64,000 nt of DNA, taken from Cnuella takakiae. Its GTDB lineage: Bacteria; Bacteroidota; Bacteroidia; Chitinophagales; Chitinophagaceae. How positions within the stretch are numbered: position 1 is the first letter of the stretch; the number at the start of each line of letters is the position of its first letter. Shown piece after piece: positions 53,118 to 62,346 of the stretch. The DNA lies in NCBI RefSeq assembly GCF_001953305.1, contig NZ_MTFE01000010.1, positions 3,091,622-3,155,621 of the forward strand, in the 5' to 3' direction. Both the position numbers and the translations under genes were made by a program. The notes under the pieces were generated by a model that saw only the letters and a list, made by a program, of their open reading frames with translations, was not told the DNA's origin and did no database searches.

Positions 53118-56100
53118 TTAGAACACAGCACGTACTGAAGCCCGCCCGGTATGAACCATTGCAGCTGAGGCCGCTTTCCGGCCTTCGTAGCTAAAGTTGA
53201 TTTCGATATTATTGGCTAATCGCTGGGTGAAATCTGATTGCCAAACCAGGTTTTTGCCGGGCATCAAGCCTTCCAGCATGGTGTAGGCGAGACTGGTATT
53301 TGTAGGACCATCGTAGGAAATATGGTGGTAGCTAATCCTGCTGGTCAGCATGCTGTTTTGGAGTATACTGTACCTGCAATCCAACTCCATCACCTGTGCT
53401 TTTAGCGCTTCCTGTCCTGATTGTTGTTTGCTCTTTTTTTGCGCATACCTGTATGCGCCCTGCAGCCTGAAACTGGTAGACCGGACCAGCGCGATCCGGG
53501 GTTCTATATGCCGGTGAAAAACCTGGTAATTGCGGTTGGCAAATGCAGGGGTCATCAACTTTTGGTTGCCTGCCTGCAACCGCAGGTCGAAGTGCAGGAT
53601 CCTGGTTATTCTGGTTCGCCCCTTGAGCCGCCATTCCTCCTGGCGGTTGGTTTCCATACCATAATTGAGGAAAGCCCTTACCTGGCTTTGCGTTTGCTCC
53701 AGGTCGAGCCCCCAGCCGGGCTGCTGCCGGTTAAAGGATAGATTGTTGGTGAGATGCGTATTTACACTGATCAGGGAGGTATCGGTACCCGGTTTCGGAA
53801 AAGGGTTCCATGCCGGATAATGGTTAGCGATTGTTTTTGTATTTGCCTGCAAAGCGCTGTTAAGCAAAAAGCGGGTAAGAAGGGCTCCTGACTTAAGTGC
53901 TTTTTCAAGCATACCAGGATCAACGGTAAGCACGTAATTCCAGGTGGCAAAACCCGTTTTCAGGTACTCATTTGTGGGTATCCATAACCTGGCATAACGT
54001 GCATGGTCGCGGAAGCGGGCCGTTTCAAATTCATTGAGTTGTTGCAGGCCGTCGTTGTTATAATCCATCCAGGTGTATTCACCCTGACCAGCTGGTACTT
54101 CATAATAAGTACGTTCTCTTTTGGGTTCCTGTCCATTACCCAGTTCGTATAATGCGGAGCCGGAAACCAGGCCATTCCATTCCCTGAACTGGTAAGCAGC
54201 CCTTGCCAAGAGGTTGTGGCCAGCAGGCTGGGTGGAACTTTTTTCCATAGGCTGCACCTGCCGGTAAGTAGCCTGTACGTTCAATTGGCGGTTTGGGTTT
54301 TTGTATAAATCAGCCTGGAGGTTTATCGTATAACTCCTGTCTGGCTGCCTGCTTATCGTTTGTTGCGGTATGCTATTGGTGCGACTGTTGATGCTGAAGG
54401 CAAAACGGTTCAACTTTTTCTCGCTGTTGCGGAGGGTAAGGCCGTAACTGTAATAAGCAAAACGCTCCCTGGTAAGGCTGTCCCCGGCATCTGTCGAGGT
54501 TTTGCTTTGTTCTGCTTCGTAGCGCAGCAACAGTTGTATCCCATCATCATGGAAAAAGGTTTTTTGCACCTCCATTTGAGGGTGCCAGTACAAACCTTTA
54601 TTGGCTCCTGACTTAAAGCGGGTCCACTGGGCACCGGATGTAAATTGCCAATTGCGCAGCTTGCCATGGTGCGTCACTTCCTGTTGCATCCCTGCATAAT
54701 CCCTGCCTCTTTGCAACAAGCTATATTGGTATTTAAATAGAGCATCCCTCCTATTCTGCACTGTAGTTACCAATTCCAACCAACGTTCCTGCATTGGTTT
54801 AGAGAAAGTAGGAAGCCCCCATGCCCTGCTGAATTCTACACTCCTCAATCTTTCTACAGGCTTATAAGCTGCAGCCAGGTATTCGGCCCTAACCTTTGAT
54901 TCCATTTGTAAACCCTTGCCCAGCCGGGTTTGGTTCCGGTAATACATACGGGCTGCTGTTGCGGGTATGTCTTTAGCACTTTTTGGGGCAAAAAAATTAG
55001 GGTTGTAATGACTCCAGGCCAGCTCCGTTTCTATTGCATTTTGATCATTCCATCTGTAGGCTGCAGATAAGCTTGCAACCCGGTGTTGTTTCGGCGGCAC
55101 CATTACCTGAACCGGTTCAAAGCGGCCCTGCTTTATGCTGTTTACAGGCGGTACATAGCGGTAAACCTTTCCATTTAGCCCATTTTGATCGGGCAGGTAG
55201 TTCCCATTTCCCTGCCCCAGGTCGGTAAAGGCAACCGCATACCGTTGCCGGCTGGTACCGGCAGTATACCGGTAGATGGTATCAGCTGTTGGGCCGGGCA
55301 GCACAACTCTTTCGTACAATACTTTTCCGGTGCCTACGCTATCAGGGTAAGCAGAAGGGTAAAAGGCCATCCCCTCGGTTGCAGCAAGTTGTTGCAGGAA
55401 CTGCTTTTGTCCTGCTGTAAGGATTTGGTTGATGGGATTATTTGGTGCATCCCTATTTTGGTAAAAGGCAAAGCTTACCGCCAGTTTTTTGCCTTGTGCT
55501 ACTGTTTGCTGTAGGTATAGATTGGTGTTGAGATAATTGCGGTCGGCGTATTCAAATTCCACCTGTATGCGGCTATCGCGGGTGATCAGCTTCCGCGGCA
55601 TAAAGGTTATTTCTGCCGCATTGTAATTAATCAAATAGTCGCGATCCGCTCCTCTTTCCAGCTTTTGTCCATCTACAAATACCTGTTCTGAATTAGCCAG
55701 AACAAAAAAATAAGTTTCGTTATTGGCGCCTGAAAGCCGGTAGGGACCCTGGTTGCCATCGGAAGTCTGTAACGTATTGCGGTGAAATTTTCCTTTTGCT
55801 AAAGCGCTACTCAGCTTTGTCTGGCCTTTGGTTTTTGCGGCAAATTGCTGCCTGGAGGAAAAAGTTAATCCCTGCAGGCGTTTGCTGAAGTGTAGAAAGT
55901 AGAGCTGGTCTGCTTTCAGGTCCTGGTCTCCCAGCTGCAGGTCCCAGTTCTTTTTTTGAAACCGAAGGTAAACCTGGTCCCATTCATTCAGCTGCCGGGT
56001 GGTGCCATCCGGCTGGAGGGGCAAATTATTATCTGATAAGGCCGCCTGAATGGCGGTGCTATCTGGCAACCACCCTTCCAGTTGCAGGTTGAAGTTGGAT

Positions 56101-56597
56101 TGGAGCGCCGCACTTTGGGCATTGCCCATGGATAGCCCGCGTTCAAAACTGCCGCTATACCGCAGCTTGCCCCAATCCCTTTGTTGTTTTTCTGCTTTTG
56201 CAAGTGCTGGGGAGCCTACCAGGGTTTGATCCAGGAGGCTGTCGTAGCTGTGCCGCTTCTGTATGGTTCCAAGCTTTGTATTCCACACATGGTATTGTAT
56301 CAAAACCGAATCTGCCGGTGGTTTTTGCTTCCACCTTAGGGTGGCTGTGAAAGGGTCAAGGATATAGAAGCTGTCCGCAACACCGCCTACCTGGAGTGAA
56401 CCGGGTACCAGCCACAAGCTATCCAATTTAAGGCGGTCAGGCTTTGTGGGCAGAAACTTTACCCGGTATGTTGGGTCCATTACAGATAAAGCCTGGCCAT
56501 AAATCCTTACGGAACTGCATGCCAGCAGGCAGCACAGCAGGATAAAGCCAGTTGGTTTCAAGCGGGTAGGTTGATCCGCAAAGTTCTGGCAATCCAA
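53118..56597 (-). CDS. Very large predicted outer-membrane protein, unknown function
   Basis: 1159 residues. The frame opens with TTG at 56597; no ATG or GTG lies between the preceding in-frame stop and the export signal (GFILLCCLLACSSVRIYGQ), so a non-ATG start is likely. The first 350 residues include structured domains (LDPFTATLRWKQKPPADSVLIQYHVW; LRYSGSFERGLSMGNAQSAALQSNFNLQLEGWLPD; and NETYFFVLANSEQVFVDGQKLERGADRDYLINYNAAEITFMPRKLITRDSRIQVEFEYADRNY). The remaining 800 residues are long aromatic-rich strands ending in GRASVRAVF, consistent with a large barrel. I recognise the GADRDYLINYNAAEITF pattern as recurring in large Bacteroidota envelope proteins but know no function. Not in an operon. 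Confidence 0.7.
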   Translation of the reverse strand: MDCQNFADQPTRLKPTGFILLCCLLACSSVRIYGQALSVMDPTYRVKFLPTKPDRLKLDSLWLVPGSLQVGGVADSFYILDPFTATLRWKQKPPADSVLIQYHVWNTKLGTIQKRHSYDSLLDQTLVGSPALAKAEKQQRDWGKLRYSGSFERGLSMGNAQSAALQSNFNLQLEGWLPDSTAIQAALSDNNLPLQPDGTTRQLNEWDQVYLRFQKKNWDLQLGDQDLKADQLYFLHFSKRLQGLTFSSRQQFAAKTKGQTKLSSALAKGKFHRNTLQTSDGNQGPYRLSGANNETYFFVLANSEQVFVDGQKLERGADRDYLINYNAAEITFMPRKLITRDSRIQVEFEYADRNYLNTNLYLQQTVAQGKKLAVSFAFYQNRDAPNNPINQILTAGQKQFLQQLAATEGMAFYPSAYPDSVGTGKVLYERVVLPGPTADTIYRYTAGTSRQRYAVAFTDLGQGNGNYLPDQNGLNGKVYRYVPPVNSIKQGRFEPVQVMVPPKQHRVASLSAAYRWNDQNAIETELAWSHYNPNFFAPKSAKDIPATAARMYYRNQTRLGKGLQMESKVRAEYLAAAYKPVERLRSVEFSRAWGLPTFSKPMQERWLELVTTVQNRRDALFKYQYSLLQRGRDYAGMQQEVTHHGKLRNWQFTSGAQWTRFKSGANKGLYWHPQMEVQKTFFHDDGIQLLLRYEAEQSKTSTDAGDSLTRERFAYYSYGLTLRNSEKKLNRFAFSINSRTNSIPQQTISRQPDRSYTINLQADLYKNPNRQLNVQATYRQVQPMEKSSTQPAGHNLLARAAYQFREWNGLVSGSALYELGNGQEPKRERTYYEVPAGQGEYTWMDYNNDGLQQLNEFETARFRDHARYARLWIPTNEYLKTGFATWNYVLTVDPGMLEKALKSGALLTRFLLNSALQANTKTIANHYPAWNPFPKPGTDTSLISVNTHLTNNLSFNRQQPGWGLDLEQTQSQVRAFLNYGMETNRQEEWRLKGRTRITRILHFDLRLQAGNQKLMTPAFANRNYQVFHRHIEPRIALVRSTSFRLQGAYRYAQKKSKQQSGQEALKAQVMELDCRYSILQNSMLTSRISYHHISYDGPTNTSLAYTMLEGLMPGKNLVWQSDFTQRLANNIEINFSYEGRKAASAAMVHTGRASVRAVF

Positions 56598-56655
56598 CCC
56601 CCAAAGACCTATTTGAAACCAAGGCCCTTTAAGTCGGGCCTATTGAAAAAAGAAA

Positions 56656-56675
56656 AAGCCGGCATTTGCCGGCTT
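56656..56675 (-). terminator. Terminator of the sdhCAB operon
   Basis: AAGCCGGC (56656-56663) pairs with GCCGGCTT (56668-56675) around ATTT. In the minus-strand direction the stem is followed by TTTTCTTTTTTC, a good U-tract, 22 bases past the sdhB stop. Confidence 0.88.
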
Positions 56676-56696
56676 CAATCAAATATGTAGAAACAC

Positions 56697-57461
56697 TTAT
56701 TTGTCGGCAGCTACACCGGCAAAAAGGTAGTCCTTGTGCATGCGCGAGATATTGGTAATGGAAATCTCCTTGGGGCAAACAGCCTCGCAGGCACCGGTAA
56801 AGGTGCAGGATCCAAAACCTTCCTTATCCATCTGGGCCACCATGCTCAGCACACGGCTTTTACGCTCTGGCTGACCCTGGGGCAACAATGCCAGGTGCGA
56901 AACCTTTGCAGCCAAGAAAAGGGATGCAGAAGCATTTTTACAGGCTGCCACACAAGCGCCACAGGCGATGCAGGAAGCTGCGGCAAAAGAAGCATCAGCG
57001 TTGTCCTTATTCACGGGAATGGCGTTACCATCAACTGCATTACCGGTATTTACCGAAACAAAACCTCCGGCCTGAACCAGACGGTCGAAAGCAGAGCGAT
57101 CCGTAACCAGGTCTTTGATCACTGGGAAAGCCTGTGCACGCCAGGGTTCTACCACCACGGTATCGCCATCTTTAAAGGCACGCATGTGCAGCTGGCAGGT
57201 GGTGGTGGCGTGCCATGGACCATGGGGGCGGCCATTGATGTACATGGAGCACATACCACAGATACCTTCCCGGCAGTCATGGTCAAAAGCGATGGGATCG
57301 CCGCCCTCTTTTACAAGGCGGTCGTTCAACAGGTCGATAACTTCAAGAAAGGACATCTCTGAAGAGACATCTTTTACAGGATAAGTTTCAAATCGACCTT
57401 GGGCGTTTTTGTTATCCTGGCGCCATACTTTCAGCGTCAGGTTCATGTTGTAGTGTTCCAT
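56697..57461 (-). CDS. sdhB: Succinate dehydrogenase/fumarate reductase iron-sulfur subunit
   Basis: 254 residues from the ATG at 57461; ATGs at 57446 and 57506 are alternatives, and the longest adds a cysteine-containing leader unlike the family. The three clusters are visible: CREGICGMC with a later Cys in TTTCQLH for [2Fe-2S], [12 protein letters not shown] for [4Fe-4S], and [13 protein letters not shown] for [3Fe-4S]. It passes electrons from SdhA to the membrane cytochrome. It is 175 bp downstream of sdhA. The 57462-57636 gap has no gene. Confidence 0.94.
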   Translation of the reverse strand: MEHYNMNLTLKVWRQDNKNAQGRFETYPVKDVSSEMSFLEVIDLLNDRLVKEGGDPIAFDHDCREGICGMCSMYINGRPHGPWHATTTCQLHMRAFKDGDTVVVEPWRAQAFPVIKDLVTDRSAFDRLVQAGGFVSVNTGNAVDGNAIPVNKDNADASFAAASCIACGACVAACKNASASLFLAAKVSHLALLPQGQPERKSRVLSMVAQMDKEGFGSCTFTGACEAVCPKEISITNISRMHKDYLFAGVAADK

Positions 57462-57636
57462 ATAGAATCGCACACACCATCCGGCACGAACTGTAGCCGA
57501 TGGCATTTTGTTGATTATTGAAATTTGGATTTGATTTGTGCCGCTGCAAAAAAGCCACGCAAATCAAATCTATTTATTTAAAGAACTGGTTGATCTTGAT
57601 CAACTTAAAAGCCCTTTGTTATTATTAACAAATAGC

Positions 57637-59610
57637 TTACTTGTACGAACGCTGGCTGGGTTTTACCACCTCGTAATCCAGGGGTTCTTTTTCCAACTGC
57701 CATTCGTGGGTACCTACCGATTTCCAGGCAGCCACATACATGTACTGGTCATCGTGGCGCAGGGCTTCACCATCTTCGGTTTGGTGCTCTTCGCGGAAGT
57801 GACCACCACAGCTTTCCTCGCGGTTGAGGGCATCAATACACATCAACTCACCCAGTTCAATAAAGTCGGCAACACGGCCAGCTTTATCCAGTTCGGGGTT
57901 AAAGTCGTTGATCTTGCCGGGAATGCGGATATTGCTCCAGAACTCTTTGCGCAGCTGGCGGATTTCTTCAATGGCTTCGGTGAGGCCTTGTTTGTTTCGG
58001 GCCATACCGCATTTGTCCCACATGATTTTACCCAGACGCTTGTGCATTGTTTCCACCGTTTCGGTACCCTTGATGCTCATCAGCGTTTCCAGTCGTTCGC
58101 GAACAGATTTTTCTGCTTCGTCGAATGCGGGTTGGTTGGTAGTGAGTGCGCCACTCCGGATTTCTTCAGCCAGGTAGTTGCCAATGGTGTAAGGAATAAC
58201 GAAGTAGCCATCAGCCAGGCCCTGCATCAGCGCAGAGGCACCGAGGCGGTTGGCACCGTGATCGGAGAAGTTGGCTTCACCCAGGGCATAGAGGCCGGGG
58301 ATGGCAGTCATCAGCTCGTAATCCACCCATAGGCCACCCATGGTATAGTGTACCGCTGGGTAAATGCGCATGGGCACTTCGTAAGGGTTTTCGCCGGTAA
58401 TTTTTTCGTACATGTCGAAAAGGTTACCATATTTCTCTTTTACAACCTCTTTGCCCATGGCAATGATCTGCGCATCGGATGTGCCGGAGAGATTGCGCTT
58501 ACCTGCTTCGATGCGGCCATAACGCAGGATGGCGTCGGCATAATCGAGGTAAACGGCCTGCTTGGAAGTACCTACACCATAGCCGGCGTCGCAACGCTCT
58601 TTGGCGGCGCGGCTGGCTACGTCGCGGGGTACGAGGTTACCAAAGGCAGGATATCTTCTTTCGAGGTAGTAATCGCGTTCGTCTTCTGGAATCTGGTCGG
58701 CTCGGCGGTCATCGCCCTTTTTCTTGGGCACCCAAATCCGGCCATCATTACGCAGCGATTCCGACATCAGGGTCAGCTTCGACTGGTGCTCGCCGGTTAC
58801 GGGGATACAGGTGGGGTGAATCTGGGTAAAGCAGGGGTTTGCAAAATGGGCACCCTTGCGGTGAGCTTTCCAGGCTGCGGTAACATTGGAACCCATGGCG
58901 TTGGTGCTCAGGTAGAACACGTTGCCATAACCACCAGAGCAGATCAGTACGGCGTGGCCGGCATGACGCTCCAGTTCACCTGTTACCAGGTTGCGGGCAA
59001 TGATGCCACGGGCCTTGCCTTCCACCATTACGATTTCCAGCATCTCGTGACGGGTATACATTTTTACGTTGCCCAAAGCTACCTGGCGCTCCAAGGCCTG
59101 GTAAGCGCCAATCAGCAGCTGCTGGCCTGTCTGGCCTGCGGCATAGAAGGTACGCTGTACCTGGGTACCGCCGAAAGAACGGTTGGAGAGCAGGCCGCCA
59201 TATTCGCGGGCAAAGGGAACACCCTGCGCCACGCACTGGTCAATGATATTGGTACTCACCTCGGCAAGGCGGTGTACGTTGCCTTCACGGGCACGGTAGT
59301 CGCCACCCTTGATGGTATCGTAAAAAAGGCGGAACACGGAATCGCCGTCGTTCTGGTAATTTTTTGCAGCATTAATGCCACCCTGCGCTGCAATGGAGTG
59401 CGCACGGCGGGGAGAATCCTGGAAGCAGAAAGCTTTAACCTTATAACCCAGTTCGCCCAGGGAAGCAGCAGCAGAGGCGCCGGCCAAACCGGTACCGATG
59501 ATGATTACTTCCAGCTTGCGCTTGTTGGCGGGGTTTACCAGTTTTACGTGTCCTTTGTAGTCCTCCCATTTCTTTTCTAAAGGCCCATCAGGAATTTTTG
59601 CGTTCAGCAT
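57637..59610 (-). CDS. sdhA: Succinate dehydrogenase/fumarate reductase flavoprotein subunit
   Basis: 657 residues. FAD dinucleotide fold [27 protein letters not shown]; flavin-attachment region [25 protein letters not shown]; capping and active-site segments [45 protein letters not shown] (with catalytic His and Arg) and [59 protein letters not shown]. Size and wording fit the Bacteroidota/epsilonproteobacterial-type enzyme used with a single cytochrome subunit. It oxidises succinate in the TCA cycle or reduces fumarate. The gap of 232 bp to sdhC shows nothing else. Confidence 0.96.
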   Translation of the reverse strand: MLNAKIPDGPLEKKWEDYKGHVKLVNPANKRKLEVIIIGTGLAGASAAASLGELGYKVKAFCFQDSPRRAHSIAAQGGINAAKNYQNDGDSVFRLFYDTIKGGDYRAREGNVHRLAEVSTNIIDQCVAQGVPFAREYGGLLSNRSFGGTQVQRTFYAAGQTGQQLLIGAYQALERQVALGNVKMYTRHEMLEIVMVEGKARGIIARNLVTGELERHAGHAVLICSGGYGNVFYLSTNAMGSNVTAAWKAHRKGAHFANPCFTQIHPTCIPVTGEHQSKLTLMSESLRNDGRIWVPKKKGDDRRADQIPEDERDYYLERRYPAFGNLVPRDVASRAAKERCDAGYGVGTSKQAVYLDYADAILRYGRIEAGKRNLSGTSDAQIIAMGKEVVKEKYGNLFDMYEKITGENPYEVPMRIYPAVHYTMGGLWVDYELMTAIPGLYALGEANFSDHGANRLGASALMQGLADGYFVIPYTIGNYLAEEIRSGALTTNQPAFDEAEKSVRERLETLMSIKGTETVETMHKRLGKIMWDKCGMARNKQGLTEAIEEIRQLRKEFWSNIRIPGKINDFNPELDKAGRVADFIELGELMCIDALNREESCGGHFREEHQTEDGEALRHDDQYMYVAAWKSVGTHEWQLEKEPLDYEVVKPSQRSYK

Positions 59611-59842
59611 ACGTCAAATTGCAATTAACGAATAATAGAGTTGATACCGGTCACTGTAAGGTACAGTGAACCAAACGTATCTATAACAATCAACCGTGTT
59701 TAAAGATCAAAAATTGCTGTGAAAGTTGTTGCTGTTCAACGTTTTATGTGCTTTCGCGGCAATTGTCAAACAAAAATCGGTGCACCCCAAACCCAAATGT
59801 TGTTGCCTGTAGCCATGGGCAGGCCGCACCGAATATCTTGTC

Positions 59843-60559
59843 TTAGTCGGGCTTGATCCACTGGAAGTGCATGGCAATGGGCATCAGGGCAAAAAGCACC
59901 GATACTACCACGGCAAATCCATATCCCAGGCTCTTCAGCATGGTCAGGTATTTCTTGTTGTGTACACCCATGGTGCGGAAGGCACTCTGGAAGCCATGCA
60001 GCAGGTGGAAGCACAGCGATGCGCACGCAACAAGGTACAGCAGCACAATCAGCGGGCTTTGGAAAACCTCGAACATGCGCAGGTAGAGGTTGTGCATTTC
60101 AACACCATTGCCATAAGCTACAGGAGCCAGGTCGTGGGTAATGCGTGAAGGAACCCAGAAAGCACTGATGTGTACGATCAGGAATAGGAAAATGAGGGTA
60201 CCCAGCAAACCCATGCTGCGGCTATACCATTTGGAACCCCTGTTGCCAAGGCCTACGGAATAAGCAGTGCCACGGCGTTTGCGGTTTTGAATTTCCAGTT
60301 GGTAACCCTGGATGATGTGGAGGATAAAACCTGCAAACAATACGAGCTCCAGGATACGGGTAACAATGGTGGAACCCATGAAATGAGCTGCCCTGTTGAA
60401 CATCTCACCGTTATCACTTGGATTGAGGAAAGGAAGATCAGCGAAAATGCACGCATTCAGACCAACGTGAATCACCAGGAAACCAATCAGGAAAAGACCA
60501 GTGAGGCCCATTACGATTTTCCTACCAACAGCCGATGTAAAGAAGTAAGACCATTTCAT
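59843..60559 (-). CDS. sdhC: Succinate dehydrogenase cytochrome b subunit
   Basis: 238 residues with five membrane helices, the single-subunit diheme anchor type. Probable heme histidines stand in LIGFLVIHVGLNA, AGFILHIIQGYQ, FLFLIVHISAFW and ASLCFHLLHGFQSAF. It carries electrons between SdhB and menaquinone. First gene of the minus-strand sdhC-sdhA-sdhB operon, with a perfect -7 box 33 bases upstream. Confidence 0.93.
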   Translation of the reverse strand: MKWSYFFTSAVGRKIVMGLTGLFLIGFLVIHVGLNACIFADLPFLNPSDNGEMFNRAAHFMGSTIVTRILELVLFAGFILHIIQGYQLEIQNRKRRGTAYSVGLGNRGSKWYSRSMGLLGTLIFLFLIVHISAFWVPSRITHDLAPVAYGNGVEMHNLYLRMFEVFQSPLIVLLYLVACASLCFHLLHGFQSAFRTMGVHNKKYLTMLKSLGYGFAVVVSVLFALMPIAMHFQWIKPD

Positions 60560-60591
60560 ATTAACAGCAGAAGTGTTGAAAAAATTCAGCG

Positions 60592-60599
60592 CAAATGTA
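60592..60599 (-). promoter_or_regulatory. Promoter -7 box of sdhCAB
   Basis: Minus-strand TACATTTG, a perfect TAnnTTTG match, giving a leader of roughly 28 bases before the sdhC ATG at 60559. The -33 position is only T-rich (AATTTTATGG), not TTTG. Confidence 0.5.
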
Positions 60600-60644
60600 C
60601 GGGGCGCTCTCCATAAAATTTTACATTAAAATGAAACAGGAAAA

Positions 60645-61211
60645 TCAGATGGTAATTCTTCTGTTCTGTTCATCATCGATGAGCTTAAACAAATGGAAGG
60701 GTTTGTAAGTTCGCCAATTGGAAAGCTCTTTGAGTTCTATATAATAATTGATCTTGGCTTTCCGGAAATCGTATTGCGTTGCCTCTGGCATATTGAGGCA
60801 TACGATCCAGCCCTGTTCATCTGTTACTTCTTCAAACCACTCCTGGTAATAGTCCTTATCGCCACTATGAAAGTTGAGTACATTCTCTGCAATGAGGATG
60901 AACTTGGTAATGCCCTGGTGTTCAAATTCATCAATCACATCACGCTTCAGGGTCATAATATCATTTTCAATGGCATCGTTCCACTCGCCTATCAGTTCAA
61001 TCACTACATATTGCTCTTCATAATCGGCCAGTAAAACTTTAAGGTACAGGGTACGGCTCCCGAAATCATCCCACTGCGGGTGTATATAATAGTTATATAC
61101 CGTAGCAGTAAATTCAAATTCTGAATACTGCCGACGATAAAATGGCGACCGCTCGTCCTCCTCACTGGTATATATATGCCGCCAATTGTAATATGGTTCT
61201 ATATCGTGCAT
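60645..61211 (-). CDS. Conserved-looking cytoplasmic protein, unknown function
   Basis: 188 residues, no signal or membrane segment, rich in acidic and aromatic residues (MHDIEPYYNWRHIYTSEEDERSPFYRRQYSEF, TLYLKVLLADYEEQYVVIELIGEWNDAIENDIMTL, ITKFILIAENVLNFHSGDKDYYQEWFEEV). Mixed alpha/beta. I know no function. It is 85 bp upstream of sdhC in the same direction but has its own position before the sdhC promoter. Confidence 0.8.
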   Translation of the reverse strand: MHDIEPYYNWRHIYTSEEDERSPFYRRQYSEFEFTATVYNYYIHPQWDDFGSRTLYLKVLLADYEEQYVVIELIGEWNDAIENDIMTLKRDVIDEFEHQGITKFILIAENVLNFHSGDKDYYQEWFEEVTDEQGWIVCLNMPEATQYDFRKAKINYYIELKELSNWRTYKPFHLFKLIDDEQNRRITI

Positions 61212-61401
61212 TGGTGATCCTCAGGAAAGATAGCAGCCCTTGTTTCAGTCGCTCAGGCAGCAATCTTTTGTTTTAAAATGATCCTGCAAATTTCGGCAAA
61301 TAGCCAGCTCTTTCCATGGAAAAATAAGGGTTTGCGAAAAAGATTAGCATTTCAATTTTGTGCAAATTGAATCCGTAAAGGAAGTGCTTCACATAGCCAG
61401 C

Positions 61402-62244
61402 TCATTGCTGGTGGTAACTGACCAGCCCTTCCATTGGGTTCTTCAGGATCCTGCCCGCATCGAAACCATAGCTTTTGCAAAGTTCCAGTACCACATCGCG
61501 AAAACCCCATGCCACCCCGCCCACAAAATGTACCGGGTACTTCCAAACTTCCGGGAAGCGGTTGAGGTGTTGGAAAAAGAAATCATTCAAACCGTCTTCA
61601 ATGATGTTTTCGATCATATAATGCCCCCTGTTCTCCGCCAGAAAAGGCGTAAAGCTGGACAGGTACCTGTTGGGCAATGGCTTTTTATATACCTGGTCCA
61701 GTATGTCCACCCGGTTAGTAGAAAAAGTAGCGTCAAAACGGGCACGCAGTTCTTCATCGAAGGTTTCGTACAGGTAATATTGCAGGACTTTTTTGCCCAG
61801 GTAGGCGCCACTGCCTTCATCGCCCAGCACATAACCTAAACCCGGGCTGTTGCGCGTAATCTTTTTGCCGTTGAAATAACAGGAGTTGGAACCCGTACCG
61901 AGTATACAGGCAAGCCCTTTTTCATGGCCACATCCTGCCCGTGCGGCAGCCATCAAGTCGGTATCAACAGTAATGCTTGCCTGGGGAAAAACAGTCTGCA
62001 GGGCTTTTTTGATGCTTTTTGCATTCTCCGGGTTGGCGCAGCCCGTACCATAATAGTACACCTGTTCCACTTCGGCTTTTTTCAACTGGGGCAGCAACTC
62101 AGCCTGGAGTAATTCTACAATTTGCTGGGTATTAAGAAAGTAAGGGCTGATGCCTTGCGTATAGACCGATTTTTTACGGGGAGCCGGTAGGCGCCATTCC
62201 GCTTTTGTAGAGCCGCTGTCGGCAATCAGGGTAAGTGGCTGCAT
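61402..62244 (-). CDS. N-acetylglucosamine-kinase-like BadF/BadG ATPase-fold protein
   Basis: 280 residues, cytoplasmic. ASKHA-fold motifs: LIADSGSTKAEWRL (phosphate 1), YYYGTGCANPENAKSI, VDTDLMAAARAGCGHEKGLACILGTGSNSCYFNGKKI (phosphate 2), GLGYVLGDEGSGAYLGKK and YPVHFVGGVAWGFRDVV (adenosine motif). Bacteroidota members of this family are thought to phosphorylate N-acetylglucosamine or related sugars in cell-wall recycling. Divergent from the protease gene at 62347. Confidence 0.87.
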   Translation of the reverse strand: MQPLTLIADSGSTKAEWRLPAPRKKSVYTQGISPYFLNTQQIVELLQAELLPQLKKAEVEQVYYYGTGCANPENAKSIKKALQTVFPQASITVDTDLMAAARAGCGHEKGLACILGTGSNSCYFNGKKITRNSPGLGYVLGDEGSGAYLGKKVLQYYLYETFDEELRARFDATFSTNRVDILDQVYKKPLPNRYLSSFTPFLAENRGHYMIENIIEDGLNDFFFQHLNRFPEVWKYPVHFVGGVAWGFRDVVLELCKSYGFDAGRILKNPMEGLVSYHQQ

Positions 62245-62346
62245 ATGTGGAACTTAAAGTATTGTTGAATTGGGCAAAGAAGGCCGGAGGCGCGGTAAAT
62301 AAGTTAATTTGCGGGCTAATTTACGTTTACCTAGCAAGCACAAAGG

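Noticed and set aside
58348..59580. Plus-strand open frame of 410 codons inside sdhA
   Set aside because: Antisense of a strongly conserved flavoprotein gene.
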